A DNA stretch of 64,000 nucleotides from Calothrix sp. 336/3. GTDB lineage: Bacteria > Cyanobacteriota > Cyanobacteriia > Cyanobacteriales > Nostocaceae. The translations under genes were made by a program, and so were the position numbers. How positions within the stretch are numbered: position 1 is the first letter of the stretch; each line of letters starts with the position of its first letter. Below the pieces are notes generated by a model. That model saw only the letters and a list, made by a program, of their open reading frames with translations, was not told where the DNA came from and did not search any database. Positions 1-8,530 of the stretch are shown here, piece by piece. The stretch lies in contig NZ_CP011382.1 in the NCBI RefSeq assembly GCF_000734895.2, forward strand, positions 5,186,700-5,250,699, written 5' to 3'.

Positions 1-176
1 GAGACAACAGAGGTGATAGATACAACAGAAGTGACAGATACAACAGGACTGACAGATACAACAGAGGTGATAGATACAACAGATATGGTCACAGAATGTG
101 GGTGAAAGGTCATTGGGAAAGAAACCGCTATGGTCGCCGTATATGGGTTCCAGGTCACTGGGTTTATCGTCGTTAA
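1..176 (+). CDS. C-terminal part of a DRYNR-repeat, WXXGXW-type protein (5' end outside window)
   Basis: The reading frame is open from the window edge (first full codon at base 3) to TAA at 174-176, so only the last 57 residues are visible. It shows tandem hexapeptides of the form DRYNR followed by G, S or T, encoded by a nearly exact 18-bp DNA repeat. After these come two copies of a W-V-x-G-H-W motif and a basic end (VYRR). The W-V-P-G-H-W motif occurs in secreted or envelope WXXGXW-repeat proteins of many bacteria, but its function is not established. The start, signal peptide and total repeat number cannot be seen. Tandem 18-bp repeats are likely to vary in copy number between strains. 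Confidence 0.7.
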   Translation, partial: DNRGDRYNRSDRYNRTDRYNRGDRYNRYGHRMWVKGHWERNRYGRRIWVPGHWVYRR

Positions 177-731
177 GAATGGAAACATTTCAACTTTGTA
201 GTTAAAACTTTTCCAGGGTGAACCCGTATTACCGAATTACTGAGTAGTGCTTTTTCAGTAACATAATATACGTATCCGCAAATTAGCATCAAAACCTTGC
301 ACAGTAGGTTCAAAGCCTAAATTTTCGGATAAGTCTAATCTTTTACCCGACACCCGACAAGCTCAAATGCCCCAGGTTGATTACCTGCGGGCTTTTTGTC
401 TAGGAAGTGGCACTGAAGAATATAGGAATTTACATAAGTCTTCGACTTTGCTCAGACTGATACCGAGGAAAGTTGAAGTGCAACAGAGGTTTTCCTTAAT
501 TTTTATGAGGGGAATTTTTAAGACTTGGGATACGCCTAGCACTTGACCAGAAAAATTAAATTTATCATGAAGTCTTTCTCCGCGATCGCCCGGAAACTCA
601 AGATATCTTGTTTGCCAGATGCCGCGCGATCGCTTATAAAATTAATATAGTTAATAACTTATTTTCGGTTGGCATTTTTACTCAAATCAAAATAAATGTA
701 TTCAAATATTTTTGCAAGGGAGCATGGCGGT
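177..731. other. Intergenic region, no convincing gene
   Basis: About 550 bases between the repeat protein and the XRE-type regulator. It contains one strong terminator-like hairpin (369-397) and two HIP1-type octamers near 580 and 630. The last 60 bases are AT-rich and probably hold the promoter of the downstream regulator. No ORF here has a plausible start and composition. Confidence 0.5.
369..397 (+). terminator. Rho-independent terminator
   Basis: The arms GCCC-CAGGT and ACCTG-C-GGGC pair around a 5-nt loop with a single bulged C, and TTTTT follows directly. It lies 193 bases past the stop of the repeat protein and reads in the same direction. It may end that transcript after a long 3' UTR, or end a separate small RNA. 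Confidence 0.7.
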
Positions 732-1040
732 ATGGATATGCAAGTCCTGAGAGAACGTGCGGGACTTAGTCGTGCAGAGGTTGCCTTTAGGCTTGCAATC
801 AGCGAAACAAGTGTTCGTAACTGGGAAGCAGGACGTACTGAACCGACAATGACACCGAAAAAGTACTTAGAGGCAATCAGGTTATTTAAATGCACACCAG
901 AAGAACTAGCCGCAGCCAGTGAAAAATCTATTAATCAAAGACATAAACGCAAACCTGGTAGACCAAGAAGATTTCCCAATAACCCACTTCCTACAGTTGC
1001 TCAAGTGCCTCAGGTGGTTGATGCATCGGTTTGTGGATAA
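732..1040 (+). CDS. Small helix-turn-helix (XRE-like) transcriptional regulator
   Basis: A 102-residue protein beginning MDMQVLRERAGLSRAEVAFR. Residues about 4-60 form a Cro/C1-type HTH in which the recognition part reads SETSVRNWEAGRTEP. The C-terminal third is basic (KRKPGRPRR, an AT-hook-like GRP core) and probably adds DNA contacts. I chose ATG 732 because GGGAG lies nine bases upstream; an in-frame ATG at 696 has no ribosome binding site. Cyanobacteria carry many similar short regulators. The target is unknown, and there is no operon partner: a 210-bp gap precedes pdhB. Confidence 0.85.
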   Translation: MDMQVLRERAGLSRAEVAFRLAISETSVRNWEAGRTEPTMTPKKYLEAIRLFKCTPEELAAASEKSINQRHKRKPGRPRRFPNNPLPTVAQVPQVVDASVCG

Positions 1041-1250
1041 GCAATATTACATATTTTCCAAAATTTAGTGTAACTTTTACCACCTTCACTAAATCACAAT
1101 TGCATCAGGAAATCGTCCCGATAGTCATTTTTTGTGTCTTTGGCTTCTAGACAACTCATATCTTTTATGCAAGTCGTGCCATTCTGCACCGTATTTGCTA
1201 CGGATGCGCGATAAGATTCTAAAACAAGAATCGCATGATTTTAAAGTCTA

Positions 1251-2234
1251 ATGGCAGAAACACTATTCTTCAACGCTCTGCGGGAAGCCATTGATGAGGA
1301 AATGGCACGGGACTCCACTGTATTTGTTTTGGGGGAAGATGTAGGACATTATGGGGGTTCCTACAAAGTTACCAAAGACTTATGTCAGAAATATGGAGAC
1401 CTCCGCGTACTCGATACTCCCATTGCCGAAAATAGTTTTACAGGTTTGGCTGTGGGAGCCGCGATGACGGGTTTACGTCCGATTATCGAAGGGATGAACA
1501 TGGGCTTTTTGCTCCTTGCCTTCAATCAAATTTCTAACAACGCTGGGATGCTGCGTTATACCTCTGGCGGAAACTTTAAGATTCCGATGGTAATTCGTGG
1601 TCCTGGTGGGGTTGGTAGACAGTTAGGTGCGGAACATTCCCAACGTTTGGAAGCCTATTTTCAAGCTGTACCAGGGTTGAAAATCGTGGCTTGTTCTACC
1701 CCATACAATGCAAAAGGGCTGTTGAAGTCTGCCATCCGTGATGATAACCCTGTACTGTTCTTTGAACACGTTTTACTTTACAACCTGAAAGAAGATTTGC
1801 CAGAGGAAGAATATCTTGTACCCCTGGATAAGGCAGAGGTTGTACGTCGAGGTAAGGACGTAACAATTCTTACCTATTCTCGGATGCGTCATCATGTGAT
1901 GCAAGCGGTAAAAACCTTAGAAAAGCAAGGGTATGACCCAGAAGTCATTGATTTGATTTCCTTGAAACCCTTAGATTTTGATACCATAGGTGCATCAGTA
2001 CGAAAAACCCACAAGGTGATCATTGTGGAAGAGTGTATGCGTACAGGTGGTATTGGAGCAGAATTAGTTGCTTCGATTAATGACCGTTTGTTTGATGAGT
2101 TAGATGCACCAGTCTTGCGTTTATCTTCCCAGGACATTCCCACACCTTACAATGGAGCCTTGGAAAGACTGACTATTGTTCAACCAGAGCAAATTGTGGA
2201 AGCTGTGGAGAAAATGATAGCTTTGCGAGTTTAG
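1251..2234 (+). CDS. pdhB: Pyruvate dehydrogenase E1 component, beta subunit
   Basis: Encodes 327 residues, the normal length for the E1 beta chain. With the alpha chain (not in this window) it decarboxylates pyruvate using thiamine diphosphate and passes the acetyl group to E2, making cytosolic acetyl-CoA. Visible family marks are the N-terminal ALREAIDEEM and LGEDVG segments, RGPGG near residue 115, and a C-terminal SSQDIPTPY-type segment near residue 290 from the transketolase C-terminal domain. It is monocistronic in appearance. secD starts about 155 bases downstream, an arrangement seen in other cyanobacteria. Confidence 0.95.
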   Translation: MAETLFFNALREAIDEEMARDSTVFVLGEDVGHYGGSYKVTKDLCQKYGDLRVLDTPIAENSFTGLAVGAAMTGLRPIIEGMNMGFLLLAFNQISNNAGMLRYTSGGNFKIPMVIRGPGGVGRQLGAEHSQRLEAYFQAVPGLKIVACSTPYNAKGLLKSAIRDDNPVLFFEHVLLYNLKEDLPEEEYLVPLDKAEVVRRGKDVTILTYSRMRHHVMQAVKTLEKQGYDPEVIDLISLKPLDFDTIGASVRKTHKVIIVEECMRTGGIGAELVASINDRLFDELDAPVLRLSSQDIPTPYNGALERLTIVQPEQIVEAVEKMIALRV

Positions 2235-2390
2235 GTAAGTGCTGAGTACTGGGAGGGGAAGGAAGAGCGGGGAATGATTGATGCTGCTTCGCTGATTCTT
2301 CCTGACTCAGTACTGGCAATCCTTATCTTTAGTTCTAAACAATACCCACCAAAGAGCGCTATTATAGCGTTTGTCGCAGAGAGTGATGGT

Positions 2391-3833
2391 ATGCAAAGAC
2401 AGCGATCGCTTTTATTTTTAATTGTATTTTTAGTCATCTCCGCCATTGCGGTGTTGGCTATACCTCCTTTTCGTTTACCTCTCAAGTTAGGTTTAGACTT
2501 GCGAGGTGGTTCTCAATTAACTATTCAGGTGAAATTACCGGAAACGATTAAGAACCCTGAAGAAAAAAAATTTAAACTGGATTCAGTGAAAACAGTTATT
2601 GATAACCGTATCAATGCTTTGGGTGTGTCAGAACCCTTAGTTTCCACTGTGGGAGAAGACCAAATTCTTGTACAGTTACCAGGTGTCAGCGATCCTCAAG
2701 AAGCAGAACGAGTATTGGGGGGAACCGCAGAACTGGATTTTCGCCAAGAAAATTTTGAACAACGTGCTTTAGCTTCCGTCAGACAGCAGGAACTAGCACA
2801 GTTACTGGTGAAACAGGAAGAAATAGAGAAGAAAGGTGATCAAGCAGCGATCGCCCAATTGAAAACTCAAATTGCTGCCAAAGAAAAGGAATTTACCGAA
2901 GTTTCCGAGAAACTATTCGACAAAACCGAACTAACTGGTAAATACCTACGAGCAGCTAACCCCGCACCTAGTCCTGCGGGAGATGGTTGGGTGGTAACCT
3001 TGCAATTTGACGACAAAGGGGGCAAACTGTTTGCTGACCTGAGCAAGAAAGCAGCCACCGATGGTACTCGTTTAGGTATCTTTTTAGATAACAAGCTTAT
3101 CAGTGCCCCAGTGGTAGGTGCTCAATACAAAGATACTGGCATTGCCGGCGGTCAAGCAGAAATTTCGGGAACCTTTGATTCTAAATCAGCGAGGGAATTA
3201 GCCCTACAATTGCAAGGTGGTGCCTTGCCTGTTCCTGTACAAATCGTGGAAAACCGTACAATTGGTGCATCCTTGGGTAAAGATAGTATCCAAAGCAGTA
3301 TCTATGCGGGTGTGGGTGGTTTAACTCTCGTCTTTATCTTCATGGTCTGGTACTATCGCTTACCAGGGATGATTGCTAACATTGCTCTGATTATCTATGC
3401 TTTGTTAACAATGGCAGCCTTTGCCCTTCTCGGTGTCACCCTTACCTTGCCAGGGATTGCAGGTTTTATTCTCAGCATTGGTATGGCTGTGGATGCTAAC
3501 GTGTTAATTTTTGAACGAACTAGGGAAGAATTACGCGCCGGCAAAAGCCTCTATCGTTCCGTGGAATCAGGTTTTTATCGAGCTTTCTCCAGTATCTTGG
3601 ATAGTAACGTTACTACCTGGATTGCCTGTTTCTTCTTATACATCTTAGGTGGTTCCGGTTTAGTCAAAGGCTTTGCTGTTACTCTGGCTTTGGGTGTGGC
3701 TGTCAGTATGTTTACGGCTGTTACCTGTAGTAGGACGCTGATGTTTCTCGCCATATCCATCAACAATCTACGCAAACCAGAGCTATACTGTCCAAACCTG
3801 CCAACGGTGAATAAGGCGGAGGTGGCACAATGA
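2391..3833 (+). CDS. secD: Protein translocase subunit SecD
   Basis: A 480-residue inner-membrane protein that pairs with SecF and uses the proton motive force to help complete Sec-dependent export. The N-terminal membrane helix (about residues 7-25) is followed by the SecD signature DLRGGSQLTIQV, a large periplasmic region, and five further helices from about residue 300. FERTREEL, within the conserved helix-loop region, is visible near residue 385. I chose ATG 2391, which directly precedes the hydrophobic helix; extension to 2274 would add 39 residues of unlike composition. Its TGA overlaps the ATG of secF by four bases (ATGA), indicating translational coupling. Confidence 0.95.
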   Translation: MQRQRSLLFLIVFLVISAIAVLAIPPFRLPLKLGLDLRGGSQLTIQVKLPETIKNPEEKKFKLDSVKTVIDNRINALGVSEPLVSTVGEDQILVQLPGVSDPQEAERVLGGTAELDFRQENFEQRALASVRQQELAQLLVKQEEIEKKGDQAAIAQLKTQIAAKEKEFTEVSEKLFDKTELTGKYLRAANPAPSPAGDGWVVTLQFDDKGGKLFADLSKKAATDGTRLGIFLDNKLISAPVVGAQYKDTGIAGGQAEISGTFDSKSARELALQLQGGALPVPVQIVENRTIGASLGKDSIQSSIYAGVGGLTLVFIFMVWYYRLPGMIANIALIIYALLTMAAFALLGVTLTLPGIAGFILSIGMAVDANVLIFERTREELRAGKSLYRSVESGFYRAFSSILDSNVTTWIACFFLYILGGSGLVKGFAVTLALGVAVSMFTAVTCSRTLMFLAISINNLRKPELYCPNLPTVNKAEVAQ

Positions 3834-4783
3834 AATTAAGTATCAATAAATCTCGGAAGTTGTGGTGGTTAATCTCTTCCGTCGTGATTTTAGCTGGCGT
3901 AGTTGCTATGGTGATTTCCTGGCAAAACCCGGCAATTCGTGCGCCCCTACGTCCCGGCTTAGATTTTATCGGTGGTACAAGGTTACAGTTTGAACGAGAT
4001 TGTACTAAACCAGGGAACTGTGATACACCCATTGATATCAACGCAATTCGCGATATCGCCAAAGCTCAGGGGTTGGGTGATAGTAGTATTCAGGTAATTG
4101 AGAATAACGGTTTATCGATTCGTACCAAGGATTTGGATGTGGAACCGCGTACCCAACTACAAAAAGCCATTGTAGAAAAAATGGGTATAGTTGACCCCCA
4201 GAAGACTCAAATTGATACTGTGGGACCCACCTTTGGACAACAATTATTTATCAAGGGTTTAATTGCCCTATTTTTGTCATTCCTTGGTATCGTTGTTTAT
4301 CTGACTTTCCGCTTTCAATTAGACTATGCAATTTTGGCTATCATTGCTCTGTTGCATGATGTTCTAGTTACGGTGGGGATTTTTGCGATTTTAGGCTTAG
4401 TTTTTGGTACGGAAGTTGATAGTTTGTTTATCGTCGCGTTGTTAACGATTACAGGGTTCTCGGTGAATGACACGGTGGTAATTTATGACCGGATTCGGGA
4501 AACTTTAACTGTGAATGGCGATCGCCCATTTAGTGACATCGTTGATGATGCGGTGAATCAAACCTTGGGACGTTCTATCAACACTACCCTCACCACTTTG
4601 CTCACCTTGGTAGCGATATTTTTATTTGGTGGCGAAACCTTGAGGAACTTTGCTCTATCTTTAATCATCGGTTTTGTCATGGGAGCATATTCCAGTATTT
4701 TTATCGCTAGCACTTTACTTGTTTGGTGGCGTGAACGTCAAGGAACAGGTAAATTGACTGCGACTGCTGATTCTAGTCAGTAA
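3830..4783 (+). CDS. secF: Protein translocase subunit SecF
   Basis: 317 residues, typical for SecF. An N-terminal helix (about 12-32) leads to the conserved GLDFIGGTRLQ segment. A periplasmic domain follows, then five helices beginning near residue 140, with the family motif LTITGFSVNDTVVIYDRIRE near 203-222. It forms the SecDF complex with the overlapping upstream gene. Both serve thylakoid and plasma membrane export in cyanobacteria. A long hairpin 27 bases after the stop probably ends the secDF message. Confidence 0.95.
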   Translation: MKLSINKSRKLWWLISSVVILAGVVAMVISWQNPAIRAPLRPGLDFIGGTRLQFERDCTKPGNCDTPIDINAIRDIAKAQGLGDSSIQVIENNGLSIRTKDLDVEPRTQLQKAIVEKMGIVDPQKTQIDTVGPTFGQQLFIKGLIALFLSFLGIVVYLTFRFQLDYAILAIIALLHDVLVTVGIFAILGLVFGTEVDSLFIVALLTITGFSVNDTVVIYDRIRETLTVNGDRPFSDIVDDAVNQTLGRSINTTLTTLLTLVAIFLFGGETLRNFALSLIIGFVMGAYSSIFIASTLLVWWRERQGTGKLTATADSSQ

Positions 4784-4810
4784 GCAGGAACTTGTTAAAA
4801 TCCCAACCTT

Positions 4811-4845
4811 GAGATACCTGATTTTTGCCAAAAGTCGGGTATCTC
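4811..4845 (+). terminator. Long perfect hairpin after secF
   Basis: A 16-bp stem (two G-U pairs) with a GCC loop, starting GAGATACC and ending GGTATCTC. No T-tract follows, so it may act as a 3' stabilising hairpin or an imperfect terminator of the secDF transcript. The next gene starts 170 bases downstream. Confidence 0.6.
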
Positions 4846-5014
4846 ATACCAATTCGTAATTCGTAATGCTCCCTGCTCCCTTCCGGAGAGCTAACCCTAA
4901 CAGAATGAAGAAATCTAGTTACAGTGATACTTTCGTCAATTCCATTTGTAGCTGGATTTTAGATAATTGGTATCAGTGCTTCCTTAATCCTGAGTTGAAA
5001 ATTCACAGAACCCT

Positions 5015-5401
5015 ATGGATGAAGTTGATAAACAGACAGATCCAGTATTTGCTCAACAAGTACAAAAGCTGCATCGTTTAACTGTCATCAGTCGCTGGTT
5101 GGTTGTTTGTTTGTTGTGGTTAACTATTGGTTCTTGGTGTTTGTGGAATTTACGGGAAGAAATGGCGATTTGGCGACAATATTTTACTTGGACATCTGTA
5201 CGCTACAGTTTATATTTCCATCCTTTTGCAGCTTTTGGTCTAGCTTTTTGTATTGGGATGACAGTTGCTGTCTTAGTTTGGCAAAGTCGTAATATTTTAT
5301 GGGGTATACCGAAGACAGATTTAGAACACTTGGAAAAACTAGTTTGTAAAATTCGCCAACAGGGTGCAAGTCATCCTTTATGGAAATGGGTATGTCAGTA
5401 G
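5015..5401 (+). CDS. Small two-helix membrane protein of unknown function
   Basis: 128 residues. Hydrophilic N-terminus (about 1-25), a first membrane helix around 28-46 rich in W and L, a short loop containing WRQYFTW, a second helix around 70-92, and a basic C-terminal segment. I do not recognise a characterised family. It follows secF on the same strand after 231 bases and a hairpin, so it probably has its own promoter. Another ORF at 4866-5081 in a different frame overlaps its start and is judged spurious. Function unknown. Confidence 0.7.
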   Translation: MDEVDKQTDPVFAQQVQKLHRLTVISRWLVVCLLWLTIGSWCLWNLREEMAIWRQYFTWTSVRYSLYFHPFAAFGLAFCIGMTVAVLVWQSRNILWGIPKTDLEHLEKLVCKIRQQGASHPLWKWVCQ

Positions 5402-5484
5402 GAAGGGAAAAGTTTTATTAGTAGTCATCTAGAAACTGGCAATTTTTCAACTTTTTGTGTAAGGTAGTATGCTTTTTTTCGTGA

Positions 5485-5501
5485 AATGATAATGATAGAA
5501 T
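5485..5501 (+). promoter_or_regulatory. Possible Fur-like binding site
   Basis: Two adjoining AATGAT hexamers followed by AGAAT resemble the repeated NAT(A/T)AT units recognised by Fur. The site lies about 170 bases upstream of the GNAT gene. This is a motif reading only, and AT-rich spacers give chance matches. Confidence 0.2.
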
Positions 5502-5667
5502 CGCCGAGATTAGCAAATTTAAATTGATAGGTAAGGGGAATGTAGAGCTATTAAATTTGCATCTATTAAAATCAGCAAATTCTTAAAATCACAATGTCAA
5601 TTTTTATAAATTTTTGTAATATTATTTATATATTTAAATAGAAGCTTGAATAATTAAAATTTTTATC

Positions 5668-6135
5668 ATGGATGCTCAGATTCAGTTTAGCGATCGCCAG
5701 TCGGATATTGACTTCTACCAACTACAACAACTATTTAATATATCGGCTTTCTGGGCACAAGAACGGAATCTAGAAGATTTGCGTCTTGCTGTGACGAACA
5801 GCGATCCAGTGGTGACAGTTTGGAAACATCAAAGATTAATCGGTTTTGCGAGAGCAACTTCTGATTGTGTCTATCGAGCCACCATTTGGGATGTGATTAT
5901 TCATCCAGAATACCGTGGCTTGGGCTTAGGTAGTAAGTTAGTTGAAACTGTGCTCAGTCATCCTCGTATCCATCGAGTCGAACGTGTGTATTTAATGACA
6001 ACCCATCAACAGGACTTTTATCAAAAAATTGGTTTTCAAGTTAATTCTAGTACGACGATGGTGCTGTACAACCAATCACAGATTCAACCCTTACCTGTGA
6101 ATGAAACTAAGCTTCCGGAGTCAATCGGGGGATAG
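5668..6135 (+). CDS. GNAT family N-acetyltransferase
   Basis: 155 residues with the GNAT fold. A central strand-rich part (VVTVWKHQRLIGFARA) leads into the acetyl-CoA pyrophosphate-binding loop RGLGLGSKLV near residues 91-100, and a C-terminal DFYQKIGF segment is typical of the family. It transfers an acetyl group to an unidentified amine. The last 29 bases overlap the 3' end of the opposite-strand kinase-like gene, so the two are convergent. The upstream spacer is AT-rich and holds a possible Fur-like site. Confidence 0.9.
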   Translation: MDAQIQFSDRQSDIDFYQLQQLFNISAFWAQERNLEDLRLAVTNSDPVVTVWKHQRLIGFARATSDCVYRATIWDVIIHPEYRGLGLGSKLVETVLSHPRIHRVERVYLMTTHQQDFYQKIGFQVNSSTTMVLYNQSQIQPLPVNETKLPESIGG

Positions 6136-7030
6136 ATATTTGCAGACGGGAGAGGTTTGGCGTACTTTGTTGTTTTTCTGGAACTGCAACTAATTCCAAC
6201 TTCCCACCCATTGTTTCCAAAAGTGTTTGATTGATAAATAGCTTCATTCCTGGTGAGATACTATCTTTATAGGAAGCTTCTGGGGATAGGGGTATAGGTG
6301 ATTTGAGTAAATCTATCGGTTCACTATCGGGGATTGTGGTCAAAGGGACATCAAAGTAAATATATGCAAACTTATCTTCGGTATTTGTGGCTGCGGAAAT
6401 CTGAATATTACCTGCTTCTATCATGGCGATCGTACTGTCAAGTTGGCTGACTAGTACTTGTCGTAACCATTTTGGATCTGCCAAAATATAAACTTCTGGG
6501 TCTAATGCAGACATTTTCAGGGGAAAGTTGCGATTTTCCGCCAACATATAGGTCATATCATACACCTCTTGGAGGACATGAGCTAGAGATAGCGGTTGAA
6601 TATCTAATTTGTTTACCCCATATTCAATTCTGGCAACACCGAGAATTTCATCAATTAACTTTAATAATTTTAAAGCTCGCTCATGGGCTTGGGCGACAAA
6701 TTCTCTTTCTTCTGCTGGGTCTTCACAGAGGTCTGACAAAATTAACTGATGTAAACCAATTAAACCATTTAATGGCGATCGCAGTACATGGGTAGTTCGG
6801 GCTAAAAATCCTGATTTGAATTGTCCCATTTGCTCTGCCATATGGTAAGCAAGTTGGATATTTTTTATCTGCTGTTGAAGAACTTCTAAATTCTCTGGGT
6901 TGTCTGTTGTTTTGACAGTTAATTCTTCCGACTGTAATTGCTGCTGAGTTTTTGGTCTACTTAATAATTTTTGAAAACTCACTCCCACTACCAGTCCGAT
7001 TCCGAGATATACCCAATTACTCAAATTCAT
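6107..7030 (-). CDS. Degenerate histidine-kinase-like membrane protein
   Basis: 307 residues from ATG 7030; a TTG at 7045 would add five. One N-terminal membrane helix (about 5-20), a coiled linker, and a dimerisation/phosphoacceptor helix with His at about 81 in THVLRSPLNG. The following ATPase-like region ends with a recognisable ETMGGKLEL strand. The expected N-box reads VSQLDSTI, the DxGxG motif is absent, and no GxGxG lid is visible. It is therefore unlikely to bind ATP in the usual way. It may be a phosphotransfer or scaffold protein. Its 3' end overlaps the convergent GNAT gene by 29 bases. Confidence 0.75.
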   Translation of the reverse strand: MNLSNWVYLGIGLVVGVSFQKLLSRPKTQQQLQSEELTVKTTDNPENLEVLQQQIKNIQLAYHMAEQMGQFKSGFLARTTHVLRSPLNGLIGLHQLILSDLCEDPAEEREFVAQAHERALKLLKLIDEILGVARIEYGVNKLDIQPLSLAHVLQEVYDMTYMLAENRNFPLKMSALDPEVYILADPKWLRQVLVSQLDSTIAMIEAGNIQISAATNTEDKFAYIYFDVPLTTIPDSEPIDLLKSPIPLSPEASYKDSISPGMKLFINQTLLETMGGKLELVAVPEKQQSTPNLSRLQISIPRLTPEA

Positions 7031-7331
7031 AAAATTTAGATGCAATCTTAACTTGTTAAGTGACCATGAAAAACTAAGACAATGTTCCAGAGTAGGGAAA
7101 GATAATCAATTCTCCACTCTGGAAAAAACACCAACTAACCTGATGTTTTAGACAAAATTATGTATCGAATTATGACAGTAGATAGCTAAAAACCCTGACC
7201 CATCACCACTGCGCAAGAGTTAAAAAAAGAAATTTTTTATACTCAGCACTCAACAGTATAGCAAACATCTATCCCTCAGCTTTTTCAGTGACATAGATCA
7301 CAGGGTAGATACATCCTTAGATACAAATTTT
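7031..7331. other. Intergenic region, nothing recognised
   Basis: About 300 bases between the kinase-like gene start and the 3' end of the Sua5/YrdC gene. AT-rich, with no ORF, tRNA or strong hairpin seen. Confidence 0.4.
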
Positions 7332-7919
7332 TTAGTAGGGAAACAGGACAGCACCTTGACGCAGTACTTGCCAATCCCTACCAGTCCATTTAACAACAGT
7401 GGAAGGTTGTCCCCCAGGTTTTTCTGATGCACACTCAACCTCTGATAAAGTTAAAACATCGGGAAACTGTGTAGTGATTTCTGGTATCCGTAATAAAGCT
7501 GGTTGACCCGATAAATTAGCACTAGTGGTGGCGAGGGGAGTTGTAGCGGTCAAAATTTTGCGGGCGATCGCGCTATTAGGTACACGAATACCGATAGTTG
7601 TCGGATCCAGAGGATTCATGGACGGTGGAACCCTAGAAGATGCGGGTAAAACTAAGGTGAGCGCACCGGGGAAGTACTCATCTGCAACTTGTTGCCAAAG
7701 TGATAATTCTGCCTGAGTACCCTGGACAAAATCCCATAAATCACTGGCGATCGCTGCCATAAGAATTAGGGGTTTATCTTGACTCCGTTGTTTGGCAGTA
7801 TAAATTAAATCTGCACATTCTGGCAAAGCAGCTAAAGCTGGTACTGTATCCGTAGGAAAGCTGACTAATTTCCCCGCAACAGCACCGACAACAAGTTGTT
7901 CTAAAGAAACTTGAGGCAT
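7332..7919 (-). CDS. L-threonylcarbamoyladenylate synthase (Sua5/YciO/YrdC family)
   Basis: 195 residues of the YrdC fold, without the extra C-terminal Sua5 domain. It makes threonylcarbamoyl-AMP from threonine, bicarbonate and ATP for the t6A37 modification of ANN-decoding tRNAs. Key segments are FPTDTVPALAA near residues 21-31, the KQRSQDKPLIL substrate loop near 43-53, and TTSANLSGQPAL near 130-141. It starts 19 bases after the stop of the upstream phosphoribosyltransferase on the same strand, so the two probably form an operon. A YciO paralogue with another role cannot be excluded. Confidence 0.88.
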   Translation of the reverse strand: MPQVSLEQLVVGAVAGKLVSFPTDTVPALAALPECADLIYTAKQRSQDKPLILMAAIASDLWDFVQGTQAELSLWQQVADEYFPGALTLVLPASSRVPPSMNPLDPTTIGIRVPNSAIARKILTATTPLATTSANLSGQPALLRIPEITTQFPDVLTLSEVECASEKPGGQPSTVVKWTGRDWQVLRQGAVLFPY

Positions 7920-7938
7920 TACCTTTGACCTTTTTCCT

Positions 7939-8463
7939 TCACACTTTTATTTGTTGACCATACTTGATCGCCAAATCTGCTGGTTTCGTAAACTCATAAT
8001 TTTCAAAGGGTTGATGAATCCAGGGGTTATCAACCAGATAGTCAACATAAAAATCTGGTGCTATAACTGAACAGGCTTTATACCAGATGACGGCGGTACG
8101 GATTTCTATTGTCTGATCACCAGCATATTTCCTCAGCCAGGGAATAGTTTCCTGGAGGGTGATTCCAGAATCTACCAAATCATCAACTAACAGAATTCGA
8201 GAATTGAGAGTTTCTGTAGTCATAGTGATGTGCTGGGAGAAGAGGAGATTATCCCTTTCTTGTTTACCCGCACCACTGTAAGATGAAGTAGCTAAAATTG
8301 CTAAAGGTTTGTGGTATATACGGGAAAGAATATCCCCCACCCTTAATCCTCCTCTAGCGAGACAGACAATTTGGTTAAACTCCCACCCAGATTGATAAAT
8401 CTGAGCAGCCAGTTGTTCTATTTTTTGGTGATAATCTGACCAAGAAACGTAAAGGTCTGGCAT
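7939..8463 (-). CDS. Phosphoribosyltransferase family protein
   Basis: 174 residues from ATG 8463 (MPDLYVSW); a longer TTG start at 8487 is possible but less likely. The type I PRTase PRPP-binding loop is ILLVDDLVDSGIT, near residues 90-102, preceded by the CLARGGLRVGD segment. These enzymes exchange a base and PRPP; the base is not clear here, with xanthine or hypoxanthine the usual guess. It appears co-transcribed with the downstream Sua5/YrdC gene. Confidence 0.85.
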   Translation of the reverse strand: MPDLYVSWSDYHQKIEQLAAQIYQSGWEFNQIVCLARGGLRVGDILSRIYHKPLAILATSSYSGAGKQERDNLLFSQHITMTTETLNSRILLVDDLVDSGITLQETIPWLRKYAGDQTIEIRTAVIWYKACSVIAPDFYVDYLVDNPWIHQPFENYEFTKPADLAIKYGQQIKV

Positions 8464-8530
8464 GGGGAAAAAATATATATAACTCAACTGGATAGCAAAC
8501 TTTCTATCTTAATACGAAACAAAAGGTAAT

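Noticed and set aside
1..100. Tandem repeats as a CRISPR array
   Set aside because: The 18-bp units are contiguous without spacers and encode in-frame hexapeptides.
304..320. tRNA-like T-arm (GTAGG TTCAAAG CCTAA)
   Set aside because: No matching acceptor, D or anticodon arms upstream, and one T-stem pair fails.
659..895. Minus-strand ORF of 78 codons
   Set aside because: It is antisense to the HTH gene, whose frame shows a real domain.
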